Below are positions 11,646 through 21,929 of a stretch of DNA of 64,000 bases, in pieces; position 1 is the first letter of the stretch, and every line of letters starts with the position of its first letter. Position numbers and translations under genes: made by a program. The stretch lies in contig OY998175.1 of assembly GCA_963921935.1 (NCBI GenBank), forward strand, positions 266,407,709-266,471,708, in the 5' to 3' direction. The stretch is from Galeruca laticollis. Taxonomy: Eukaryota; Arthropoda; Insecta; Coleoptera; Chrysomelidae. The notes under the pieces are model-generated. The model was not told where the DNA came from and did no database searches. It worked only from the letters and a program-made list of their open reading frames with translations.

Positions 11646-12190
11646 TCACACTATTGGAAAGTAGAGATTTCAACGAACAGAAAACACACCAACTTTTTGG
11701 AAAAAGCTGATATTTTGACGGGTGTATTTTCGATTCAAAATTAGGGTGCTTTTTCGATATTAATTCATAATAAGGTGAAAAAATGAATTCTCAAATCCAA
11801 TAAATTACAGTGTACTTGGGACATGGAAAGGTAAGTTTTCAGAAAATTTAGTGAACAATTTTTTTTTTGTAAAAGATAAAAATAAAAAACCAAAAAGTTG
11901 GTTTATTGAATTTTTTACATAAATTTTGAGGTTATGTGAATAAAGTGTGAATAAATAAGTTGTAGACCTTTGTATTATCTACAACTTTACCGTTTAATTT
12001 TTTTCCATAGAACATGTAGTTTTGCCGGAAATCGAGATAAACCGTTTTTTATCCTTAAAACTCACCCTCTTCCCGACCTCAAATCGCCCGCAAATTTTTT
12101 TTTTCTGTTTTATAACATATTCTCCTGCTTTTCCAATGGGTTTCATCTCACTATTATTTTATTTGATTTCAAAAATGATCGACCCTGGTC

Positions 12191-13716
12191 CACTCTTCAA
12201 TATTCATGTTGGTCTCTCTTCACGGATGTATATTTTTAAATTAATTGAAATTTTTTTGTTATTGTAGCAGTGAGTTATTTTCCGCTTTTTGAGTTAGTAA
12301 CTTGATAATAATAGATGTAACAGCATCAATTTAATCTCATTAAATGTTGATATTTGTGTAGGATTTCCGCAATTAGATGCGGTTTTGATTGTTTACACTG
12401 CAACAGTAAATATATTCCATTCGTTTAAATTGAGTTTGGGCTGCACATTGATTACATAAATGAAATTGCTATCAAACAAAATTTATAAAACTAGAAGTTA
12501 AGGAGATATAAGAAATATGAATAATTTTGTAGTAATCGACAAAAGTTTAATTTAAGTTATTTTTAATATAGGAAGGCATTCCGTTTAGGTACAGATGACA
12601 CCTTTTATTTTTGAAAGTGAAATACAAATCAATTTTCTGCCAAGAGTATTCTATTAACAGTGTCATGTCATTACAATATATTGAAGTGATATTTGCCAGC
12701 GATTAAGTGTCATTTTAGTGGATTTAAATTTAATCAAATAACATATTTTAAGCTCAAATGCACAAATCTGTTTCACGTCGAGAATATATTATGTTAAATT
12801 TTACATTCACGAACCTTCCATAAAATTGGATTATTTATAGCACAAAGAGAATATCACCATAATAAAAAGGTCTTCCATGATTACAATATAAGAGTTGAGC
12901 AGCAATAACCTAGATACATTTGTCATATTTATGTTTGTCTGTAAATTATTTCAAAAATAAATGGTAATATTTTCTCGTATAACACCAAGACAACAGAAGC
13001 TGGTGGTAGCAAATCATGGAGCATGGAGATTCAAATTTAATTTTGTTCATTAAGTGATCCCTCAGTTAGTGAGTGAGTAAGTGAGTTTTAAAAGGAAGAA
13101 TTGAAATAATTTTTATAGAGTATTAAACAATAGTTAAGACTGAAATTATAGAAAAATTATTGTTGGAATAAAATAACTACTATTTGTTCTGATGAAGAAC
13201 CTCTTCAAACTTTTAACAATTTTATTCAGAATAACAGAAAAGTTCATTTTATAATAACTGTTCCTCATTCTAGTTACCATCGGAATGTTCAATACACAAA
13301 TTTGAACATAAAGTTATTAGATTGCTTCAACATTTAATCATTGGGATTCAACTTTAGTATGGTAAAACAGGAGAAGTGTGATTTTGGGGCTATTCTGACT
13401 ATGATTTATAAAATATACTATGATATAGTAATGATACTGACATCTCGTGAGCAGATGCCTAAGTTCCTTAAACAGCGATCTGTATAAATAATTTAATTTA
13501 GCTACTCGCAGAATAGCGATATTGGACATTTTAATTTTGGTAAAACAATAACACTAGTTTATGGAGGGTACAGGGGTTTTTTAAATAAAATTTTAAGAAG
13601 TGATAAATACGTGGTAAGTATACATTTCATGGCTTATGGCGTAACATTAGAAGTAAGATAATATTATGTGCTCTAAGAAATTGTGTTATTCCTTTTTTTA
13701 ACTGAATTATGTCTTA
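12191..13716. other. AT-rich stretch without recognisable gene
   Basis: No coding or repeat family is recognised here. Confidence 0.5.
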
Positions 13717-13762
13717 GGTCACACTTGCCTTATTTATATTGTATAGTGACGTAAGTGTGACC
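13717..13762. repeat. 10-bp inverted repeat with 26-bp spacer
   Basis: GGTCACACTT at 13717-13726 and AAGTGTGACC at 13753-13762 are exact inverted copies, and the pairing continues imperfectly inward. Purpose unknown. Confidence 0.6.
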
Positions 13763-14162
13763 AGTGACCACATGGACAGGGACAAATATGACCTTATAAA
13801 ATAAAAATAAGGAACTATTACGAATATCATTCAACTGCAGATTGGAATATGGTTAGAAATTATGAAAGGGAGACTGATCGAGCAACCAAATATAGTTACA
13901 AGAGATGATTTAACTGATACATTGGCAGAAATAAAAAGAGTCGTATTCTGAATATATCGCACACAAGTTATTCCGTATTTTCAAAACAACACAGAATTTT
14001 GAAAACTTTCTAAGTAATCGTTAAGTTTATAACTTTATTGTTACCAATCTCGATTTTCACTAAATAATATGCTACGCTCCTCTCGAAATTTCGGGTTTAA
14101 TGCAGTAGTATATTGAAATAGTTTATACGCACTTAACAGCACGTTGCCGACCTATATTTGTC

Positions 14163-14404
14163 CATAGGAACTGAAAATGCTCTTTATATAATTGAATTAT
14201 ATGACGTTCATTTATGTGACTTCGGAAGATTAGAATTATATGGAATAGTCACATCAGTGTATGTTGGTTTTCTGTAAATAGAATAATCAAGTACATTATT
14301 AACTCTGCATTTTAAAATCAAGAAAATCAATTGAGTTACTTTCTTCAACTTCTAATGTAAATTCAATTGTTCGACGCATATCATCAATATGATTGAAAAA
14401 TATA
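14163..14404 (-). pseudogene. Penelope-like element fragment (end of RT domain)
   Basis: On the minus strand this matches the Penelope pieces at 34640-35946: FFNHIDDMRRTIEFTLEVEE, then NSIDFLDF and a degenerate stretch ending in AFSVPM-like coding next to TCCATAGGAACTG. It is the region after the catalytic RT motifs and before the linker to the GIY-YIG endonuclease. Stops and frameshifts are present. It lies head-to-head with the plus-strand tail at 14475-14875. Confidence 0.7.
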
Positions 14405-14474
14405 TCTCATTGTCGTTCACAACCTACAAAACAAGCTAATATGTACGTGACACCAAACATTCAATAATACCTAA

Positions 14475-14875
14475 CACAGAGCAGGTAAATCTAGGGAGTT
14501 CTCCACTATTAAACTGTGTTCTTAACTAATAACTTCAAAAATCAGCAGTTAATAGTTTTAGTTGGTTTCCTATATCGTTGCAAAGTTATACTGATCTCAA
14601 ATGGAAGAAAAATATTCAGGATATCCCCATACGGCTAATTATAACTAAGCTCTAATATTTGTAATACCACATCTTCTTTTTTCTACTCATATATAAGTCA
14701 ATTACTTGGTCTAGCCAAAAATAATTATTAAACATCAGGTAGGTATCACATCATATGTAATTTCTGTTTTTCTGGTGATGATATTTTCAGATATTGAAAC
14801 AACTGTCATTCTTTTAAAACATATATTTTCTCATTATGTGGTGGAATTATTTAGAAACAGTTAGTTTCATTTATG
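14475..14875 (+). mobile_element. Penelope-like element 3' tail
   Basis: This matches the sequence after the GIY-YIG coding end of the copy at 33560-34635 (minus) and the tail at 42100-42360. Shared blocks include CTATTAAACTG, GGATATC.CCATACGGC, CACATCTTCTT, TTGGTCTAGCCAAAAATAA and AAACATCAGGTAGG. A hammerhead-like core lies at 14772-14807. Confidence 0.7.
14772..14807 (+). ncRNA. degenerate hammerhead-ribozyme-like core in the Penelope tail
   Basis: CUGGUGA (one change from CUGANGA), an AT-rich stem II region, then GAAAC, a four-base loop and GUC. The order and spacing match minimal hammerheads with a very short stem III, known from Penelope-like elements. The substitution in the core suggests loss of activity. 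Confidence 0.45.
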
Positions 14876-15567
14876 ACGATAACGTGAGTAAATTCAATGT
14901 CAACTTTTATTATGAGTGTTTTTCTCAATTTATTCCAGTTTCCAATATGAATCAGTGTATACCATGAGATTTTTTCTTTGGTTCTTCTTCTAGTTGAACG
15001 CACATCGCATTCGAAAAGAAGAAGTCTAGTTCATGATTGTAGGTTGCATCCTTTATTTTTCATCATAATTGTTTTTTTGTTACCTATATGAATCACGAAC
15101 TAGGATAAGTCATTGGGATAAGCATGATTTAGAGGAAAATTACGCAACTCCAGTTTCAATATTAGTAACGTTCATTGAGAAAGCTCATACCGTGCCAATA
15201 TGTATATATTTATCCTGTCTGTTATTCAGAGTTCGCATCGAAATCAGTTATGTTAACAGTTTTACACCTAGGATAGGAAATACATTCATTGGATTTTTTA
15301 AACAAAATTTGCTACCACCAGTGAAGAATTCAAATAATATCTGATATTTAAAAAGTATAAAGTAAATTTTCTAGTGCAGGGCTGTTCAACATGAGGTCGG
15401 CGACGTTATTTTTTGCTGCCCGCGGAGCGGGTGTCTAAATGAATAAATTTCTTTCAAATTCGTAATATGCAGAATTCTTACGTTAACGATAAAATACGAA
15501 TAAAAATTGAACGTGTGACGTCACTAGCAACGGATAGAAGGTCGCAGCGATGTTACTTGAAATCGGA

Positions 15568-15622
15568 CCAATCTTACTCGATCACCTCCGAATATTCGAG
15601 AAGCCTCGCGCACGTATATAAG
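15568..15622 (+). promoter_or_regulatory. heat-shock-like promoter: CCAAT, HSE, TATA
   Basis: CCAAT lies at 15568-15572, a three-pentamer heat-shock element GAAtaTTCgaGAA at 15590-15602, and TATATAAG at 15615-15622. The order, the strict alternation of GAA/TTC units and the close TATA box resemble insect heat-shock gene promoters. It lies upstream of the transposase frame on the same strand. Heat responsiveness is inferred from the motif alone. Confidence 0.5.
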
Positions 15623-15954
15623 AAGGTTGAGTCATGCGGGACGGGCAGAGGGCAGAGTTAGTTAATAATTGTTCTAGTGTGCGGTACGCACCAATTCTAA
15701 AACCTTTTTAAGTAAAATACTCGGTGAAATATATCTTCGCAGAAGAGAAAAGTAATGAACGAACATCGAGTTTATAATGACCGTTAGGAATCAGACTATT
15801 TAATCGCGAACAACAATAATAATTCAGCGCATTGTTTGTATGCAAGTAGTATCAGTTCCCAAAGAATATAATATGTATATTAGGTATAATATAATAAACA
15901 ACGTTTTTCTAAAAATCTGACGCTAATAACAAGTACAGTATTGCCGCTTCTTAA

Positions 15955-17400
15955 GAAGTAGCGCTGGAAATTGTCAAAGAGAAGGAACCTTTTAGTGATG
16001 GAGTGCTCATTAAACTTTGTGCAATCAAATTGGCAAAACAATTCAATGAATAAAAAAAATCCGAAAAATTCGAAACAGCCTCAGTGTCGCATCAAACAAT
16101 TGCAAGACGGGTGGAGCATATTAATCAATATATATCCAAAAAACTGCATGACCCGGTTGAAAAATGTAAATATTTTTCGATATGCCAGGATGAAAGCACT
16201 GTAATTTTTATCCGAACTAGTCAAAACGATTTCAGCGTTGCTGAAGAGATGCTTGGTATTATTCCTCTCCATGGTACAAACAAGGGTACGGATATTTTCA
16301 AAGCTATAAATAAGGTGATTTCAGACTACGGGAGATTCCATAAATGCTTCTGAATTGTCACTGATTGAGCCAGAGCTATGGTAAGAACTGACATTGGATT
16401 TGCAGGACTATTAAAACAAAACAACTTCAACTGTCCTGTGATACACTGTATTGTTTACCAAGAGGCCCTGTATGGAAATACTTTACTTCAAATGAATGTC
16501 ATGCGAGTGGTTGTCAAAATAACCCATATGATTCGAGGGGGCAATCGTGCTTTGACTCACAGAAAGTTTCATGATTTTTTAGCCGACGTAGATGCTTCAT
16601 ATTAGGACTTGTAACCGATATTCGTTGGTTAAACGCCGGAAATTGTTTGCAACGATTCTTCGCTTTACGCAAGGAGAGATACCTATTTATCTTAAAGATG
16701 AAGATAAATCTAACACTACGGAACTGGAAAATCAAATGTTGGATGCCCAATTTTTAGCAGAACTGACATCTCACCTTATCGAACTGAATTTGAAGCTACC
16801 AGAAAAACAGCAAAATATTTCCTACTTATTTGGACACATAAATGGATATGAAAGTAAAAGATTTTGAAGTCTTCATTAGAAAAAAATTATTTCTATTTTT
16901 TCCAAATTGTAAAGAGTGCTTTGAAGAAATGGAGGATATGGAGCAAGATTCGAATTTACCTGACAAAAAATGCATTAACACAATTGCAAAAGAATTCGAA
17001 AATCAATTGAGCGAATTGAAAGAGATATGTGAGTTTTTATTCAGCCCTTTACAATTTCAGTTGAGAATGTAAGCAGATCAGCCCTTCAACTGGAATTGTG
17101 TGATTTGCAATCAGATCCTTTTTCCAAGGAGGAAATGAAACTGGATTGGACTTTTTCAAGTTGCTATAAGAAGAACGATACCCTAACTTACGAAACTTAG
17201 GACTTACACTGAGCTTAATGCTGGGAAGCACGTATCTCTTCGAAAGCAGCTTTTCCAACATGAAATTCATAAAATCAAAGTATAGACGTTCCCTCTCTAA
17301 TAAGTCACTTGCTCAGTTGCTTCGTTTATCAACAGAAAATATTAACGTTAATATTTATGGTTTAATTAGTGAAAACCAACGGCCCCAAACTTACCACTAA
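15955..17400 (+). pseudogene. hAT transposase pseudogene (GTF2IRD2/ZBED-related lineage)
   Basis: The plus-strand frames read in order across an hAT transposase. An N-terminal piece ends with SHQTIARRVEHINQYISKKL. Next comes CQDESTVIFIRTSQNDFSVA with the DEST block (first catalytic Asp), then IIPLHGTNKGTDIF, CPVIHCIVYQEALYG and NRALTHRKFHDFLADV. An RWLNAGNCLQRFFALR-like block and NLKLPEKQQNISYLFGHI follow. The C-terminal dimerisation segment is STYLFESSFSNMKFIKSKYR (17224-17283), with the catalytic Glu in FESSFS. Several stops and frameshifts split it (near 16350, 16605, 17070 and 17200). The block usually carrying TDGAPAM is degraded and no BED zinc finger is seen. It is an inactive relative of the lineage that gave GTF2IRD2 and ZBED-type proteins. 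Confidence 0.8.
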
Positions 17401-17591
17401 TTTTTTTGTAACTTGATATTTTTTGAATACATTGAAATAATAATACAAACGCGTTTTTTCTTTGTATACTATAGCTGTTAAAACTCACTGAAATAGTTGC
17501 ATATGAATTATTTTATAATCCGGCCCTCCAAACCGCATATTTTTTAAAATGGACTTTGGTACACTTGCAGTTGGACAGCCCTGCTCTAGCG

Positions 17592-17972
17592 GATGAAGGA
17601 TCAAGTAATATGGCAAGTTTTTTCTCCTCTTTAAGTGCGAATAAAGGAATTCAATGCTAATACATTTATTAAATAATCTCTTTTTGTAAAATATCAGAAG
17701 ACATTTCCACGTTTTTAGGAATATACATCAACATTATATTTATCTATATCACAATGTAAACCCATCCACAATTATAAAGTTATTGGCAATCCTTGAGTTT
17801 AAATCGACACCAAAATAGATATATACAATAATAATATAGAGACAAACATTGAACATTAGGAATATGAGATATCACATTGTATAACAAGTAGATAACTAAA
17901 CTTTTTTCCATATTTGAATTTAGTATATGTTATAGGAACTAATATACCAAAAGTACATTAGTACATTATGTA
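17592..17972. other. AT-rich spacer, nothing seen
   Basis: Sequence between the hAT and mariner-type elements with no recognisable feature. Confidence 0.5.
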
Positions 17973-18920
17973 CAGGGTGTTTTCAAATGACACTTACAAC
18001 GTTTGCATGTAGATACCTCTCATAAAATTGGACCAGATGATATAGGTATTGAGGGGTCCAACCAATTCACTTTTCGAAATACAGGGTGTTAAAGTTATGA
18101 AAAATATAAAGTTTTAATTTGATAACTTTAAAATGGATGAATATATTGATCTGACATTTGGCAGGTTGTTTTTAAATGTAAAAGGGCATATTTTTATGGA
18201 AAAACATGTTTGAATTCTTGATCCGTGCTGTACATCCTCTCCCCTCCCATTTTTTACGCTACTAGCATTTGCAGCTATTTTTATTTGATTTTGTATTCCT
18301 CAGTAGTTTTCACGTGAAAAACGCATTACCTTTACATATCAAAAAATTTGTAGTTTTCTAGATATTTAATGTTTTTATGAAGCCTGCAAGATCACTTTTT
18401 AATAAAAAAATTAGAAAAATATTTTTCTTGAATGTTTTTTAATAACTACCAAACTACTAATGGTTAGAATATGTAACAGGAACTAATTTGTGAAACGGCA
18501 ATGCATATAAAACATTGAGAGAGGATTGTTGAAAATACTTTTCCAGACTTGTGATTTTACTAACAAAAGAATTAATGACAATAAAAAATAAGATAATTAT
18601 AAAGTTAAATAATATCTCATTCAAACATAATTTTTAACTAAGCAGCCAACAAATTACAAAAGATGTTCAAAATTTTGTCCATTTACATTTACACATAATC
18701 TGCAACGTTATCTCATTGAAAACCGCATACCTTGGAAATACTGGCGATTGCCGGAAATAATTTCTGTAACTGTATGGATTCTTGCTATCAGTCCCTCTTC
18801 CGTATAGTAGACTATGGATGTCAATAATGAAATGGTAAATGTCACTTTGTTTAACGTCAAAACGAAGATGAATTACTTGTAATTGAATTGGTTTGTGCAA
18901 CTTTCACACTTTTTGTTATG

Positions 18921-20024
18921 ATGGATTATACTTTTGAAGAAATGGCTGATATGCAACTAATATACGGGGAATCCTGAAAGAATGGTAGACGTTCCGAGTT
19001 CCGAGCGCTTGTATAGAGAAATATATCCAAATCGACCTAGATTTCCATGTCACAAAACATTTTCTAAAATTGACAGGAGATTGCGAAAATTTGGACAATT
19101 CAATTCAAAATGATAAGGTAGCGGTAGAAAACGAACTGTACGAACTGTGCAATTAGAGGAGGTTGTTCTAGACCGTATTGCAAATAGACCCGGTTTAAGC
19201 ACTCGCACCATTGGCAAATCTTTGGATGTAAGTAACTCAACTGTGTGGAATATTTTAAATGAACAACAGTTGTATTATAAGTTATAAGTATACCCAAGTT
19301 CAGGCCCTAAAATCAACAAATTGTCTTCAAAGAGTGGAGTTTGTCAATTGGTACACCCAAAAATGTTTAGAAAATAGGAATTTTACCGAATTTGTTCTAT
19401 TTACTGGTGAAGCCAAATTCACACGTGAAGGAATTTTCAATTCAAGGAATAGCCACGTGTGGGATGACGAAAATCCATATGTTATTCGACAACGTGGATT
19501 TCAGGAAAAATTCTCGCTTAACGTGTGGTCAGGCATTCTTGGAGATTGTATAGTAGGTCCATATTTATTACCTTATAAACTCGATGGTAATATTTATTGT
19601 AATTTTTTGAGAGAAACCCTGCCTGATTTATTAAACGACGTTGTACCATTAAACATTAGGGCGAATATGGATAATGTATGGTTTCAGCACGATGGGGCAT
19701 GTATACAATATTTTCTAGCGGCCAGACAGCTTATAACCCAACAATACGGAAACAACTGGATAGGCCGACATGGACCCAATATGTGGTCTGCGAGGTCACC
19801 GGATTTAAATCCAATCGATTTCTTTCTGTGGGGTTACATGAAGTATCTATCTAGTCAACGATACAATAGTAGAAACGGAGGAGGAACTGATAGCAAGAAT
19901 CTATGCAGTTACAGAAATTATTTCCGACAATCGCCAGTATTTCCAAGGTATGCGATTTTCAATGAGAAATCGTTGCAGATTATGTGTAAATGTAAATGGA
20001 CAAAGCTTTGAACATCTTTTGTAA
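18921..20024 (+). pseudogene. mariner-type transposase pseudogene with DUF4817-like N-terminus
   Basis: The start at 18921 gives MDYTFEEMADMQLIYGES, the usual opening of the DUF4817-like helix-turn-helix. A second DNA-binding part follows (LSTRTIGKSLDVSNSTVWNIL, near 19195-19257). The DDE core begins at FVLFTGEAKFTREGIFNSRN, where the first catalytic Asp is replaced by Gly (codon GGT, 19406-19408). The later acidic positions remain in WFQHDGA and in SPDLNPIDFFLWGY. An apparent 4-bp duplication (TATC, near 19844-19853) shifts the frame; in the other frame the coding resumes as VETEEELIARIYAV and ends with CVNVNGQSFEHLL and TAA (20022-20024). Stops near 18975, 19110 and 19285 also break the N-terminal half. 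The last ~50 codons lie inside the right inverted repeat. It is not functional. Confidence 0.85.
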
Positions 20025-20098
20025 TTTGTTGGCTGCTTAGTTAAAAGTTGTGTTTGAATGGGATATTATTTAACTTTGTAATTATCTTATTTTTTATT

Positions 20099-20365
20099 AG
20101 TGTTTTTAAATGAGACTCACGGTCTCTAGTTAATTCCACAATATAATACAAGTTATTGAAAATTCTAAAAAATTGAAAATCGTTTCGATAAATCAATATC
20201 ATCGTCAGAATGATGATATTGATTTATCGAAACAATTGTCAATTTTTTAGAATTTTCAATAACTTGTATTATATTGTGGAATTAACTAGAGACCGTGAGT
20301 TTCATTTAAAAACACTAATATGAGCATATTCCACGAAGTAAGGGTCGAGACAGTCAATTTCGTTT
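20099..20365. mobile_element. fold-back insert derived from the Penelope 3' terminus
   Basis: TATTTTTTATT at 20088-20098 and 20366-20376 is an exact 11-bp target duplication around this insert, and the left arm of the host transposon lacks the insert at the matching place. The insert is a palindrome (about 20099-20316, centre near 20217) followed by a 49-base tail. Its arms match the Penelope terminal sequence seen near 33570-33710, 42240-42360 and 43625-43690. It looks like retrotransposition of an inverted duplication of the element's end. Confidence 0.75.
20176..20218 (-). ncRNA. hammerhead-ribozyme-like core, best-preserved copy
   Basis: Read on the minus strand: CUGACGA (20218-20212), a GAUA/UAUC stem with a short loop, then GAAAC (20186-20182) and a degenerate UUC in place of GUC. 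The opposite palindrome arm keeps GAAAC-AAUU-GUC (20229-20240, plus strand). Taken together the arms show all conserved blocks of a minimal hammerhead. Activity is not demonstrated. Confidence 0.45.
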
Positions 20366-20992
20366 TATTTTTTATTGTCATTAATTCTTTTGTTGGTAAA
20401 ATCACAAGTTTGGAAAAGTATTTTCAATAATCCTCTCTCAATGTTTTATATGCATTGCTGTTTCAGAAATTAGTTCCTGTTACATATTCTAACCATTAGT
20501 AGTTTGGTAATTATTAAAAAACATTCAAGAAAAATATTTTTTTATTAAAAAGTAATCCTGCAGACTTCATGAAAACATTAAATATCTTGAAAACTACAAA
20601 TTTTTTGATATGTAAAGGTAATGAGTTTTTCACGTGAAAACTATTGAGGAATACAAAATCAAATGAAAGTAGCTTCAAATGCCAGTGGCGTAAAAATGGG
20701 AGGGGAAAGGTTACATATTCTTCCAAATGTACACCACTGGATCAAGAATTGAAACATGTTTTTCCATCAAAATATGCTCTTTCACATTTAAAAACAACCT
20801 GCCAAATGTCAGATCAATATACTCATCCATTTTAAAGTTATCAAATTAAAACATTATATTTTTCATAACTTTAACACCCTGTATTTTGAAAAGTAAATGG
20901 GTTGGACCCCTCAATCCCTATATCATCTTGTCCAATTTTACGAGAGGTAACTACATGCAAATGTTGTAAGTGTCATTTGAAAACACCCTGTA

Positions 20993-21431
20993 TATACTTG
21001 ATAATATTAATGTTGTATTATACTTATAATAAATAACGAGAAAAATATATTTTTGGTAAATAAATATGGCTGTGTTATTTATTTACTTGTATTGTATAAT
21101 TATAGTATGCTATATACATAAAAATATTTATGGCCAAGTTACATAGACTTCATTTCGATCTATTCTCTTTACTTTGTTTTGAATAATTTATTACCATACA
21201 GATCTTAATATTTTTGATTCAAATAAAGTCCGTGTAATTTCATTTTAATACTGTATTCACTATCCTATTTACATATAATAATCATAATTTCATATAGATC
21301 ACAAAATGACATTTGGCAACAATGACTTTCAAATATTTGAATTTGAAAGTCTTTATACAAGTTTCAACATAGTACCTACAATCCTCTAATGGTAACTAAT
21401 GGTAAATGTAAAGCTCGTTCATTAAATACAA
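20993..21431. other. AT-rich spacer, nothing seen
   Basis: No coding or repeat family is recognised between the mariner-type element and the TA array. Confidence 0.5.
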
Positions 21432-21435
21432 TATA

Positions 21436-21533
<98 letters not shown>

Positions 21534-21545
21534 TACTCGTATATA
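21432..21545. repeat. (TA)n microsatellite with CATA interruptions
   Basis: A long TA array broken by single C substitutions that give ACATA at intervals. Open frames of alternating Ile-Tyr across it are artefacts. Confidence 0.95.
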
Positions 21546-21929
21546 AACATATAAATATAATAAAATTTAATTTTAACTAGTGGTATCGTTCTCTTGAATT
21601 TCAAGAAGCTTTTGATTTGAATTATCGTTTTTCAATTACAAATAGTTTTGTTGAACTTTACTAGAAGCAAATATCAACTGTCAAAATTAGTTCTACTGAA
21701 TATGAATTATGACTGACGTAATTCGATGTAATTCCAAAAAGAGGAACATTCAAAAACCACCTAACATTCGGGCAAGAGGTTCTAGTGTTAGTAGTGATGT
21801 GTGTTCAGCATAAAAGACCCCTCTTATAAAGTTTTTCTCATTTGCGTATTGTAGTTTCATTCTTCAGTTTATGTATTGGCATATTGCTTCCAAACTTAAC
21901 TGTTTATTGTTAAATATGACTCCAACGGT

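Larger units (their letters stand above)
10077..12190 (+). mobile_element. non-autonomous DNA transposon with ~620-bp terminal inverted repeats
   Basis: The sequence from 10077 to about 10692 is inverted at about 11541-12190. Shared blocks include GACCAGGGT at the ends, GATGAAACCC, CGAGATAAACCG, CGTCAAAATATCAGC and CTCGAATTCGAATT at the inner edge. The right arm is lengthened by a (TA)n array at 11598-11641 that is short in the left arm. The interior holds only the 3' end of a gene (10780-11309). The arms have diverged, so the insertion is old. No target duplication was identified. Confidence 0.75.
15377..17583 (+). mobile_element. hAT-superfamily DNA transposon, complete ends
   Basis: The left end CAGGGCTGTTCAAC (15377) and right end GTTGGACAGCCCTG (to 17583) are imperfect terminal inverted repeats of hAT type. 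The flanking 8-mers TTCTAGTG (15369-15376) and CTCTAGCG (17584-17591) agree at 6 of 8 positions, as expected for an aged 8-bp hAT target duplication. The 2207-bp element contains a broken transposase and a GC-richer 5' region with promoter-like motifs. Confidence 0.85.
17973..20990 (+). mobile_element. mariner-type element with ~0.84-kb terminal inverted repeats
   Basis: The termini are CAGGGTGTTTTCAAATGACA (17973) and its inverse ending at 20990, each flanked by TA, the expected target duplication of this superfamily. The left arm runs to about 18812. The right arm starts near 19868 and is interrupted by a 267-bp Penelope-derived insert. The arms include the coding sequence for the last ~50 residues of the transposase, so the left end carries an inverted copy of the gene's 3' end. 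Confidence 0.85.

Noticed and set aside
21389..21604. Ile-Tyr repeat proteins over TA arrays (also at 26774, 32686, 38591, 40942 and 41870)
   Set aside because: They are translations of (TA)n microsatellites, open on both strands.
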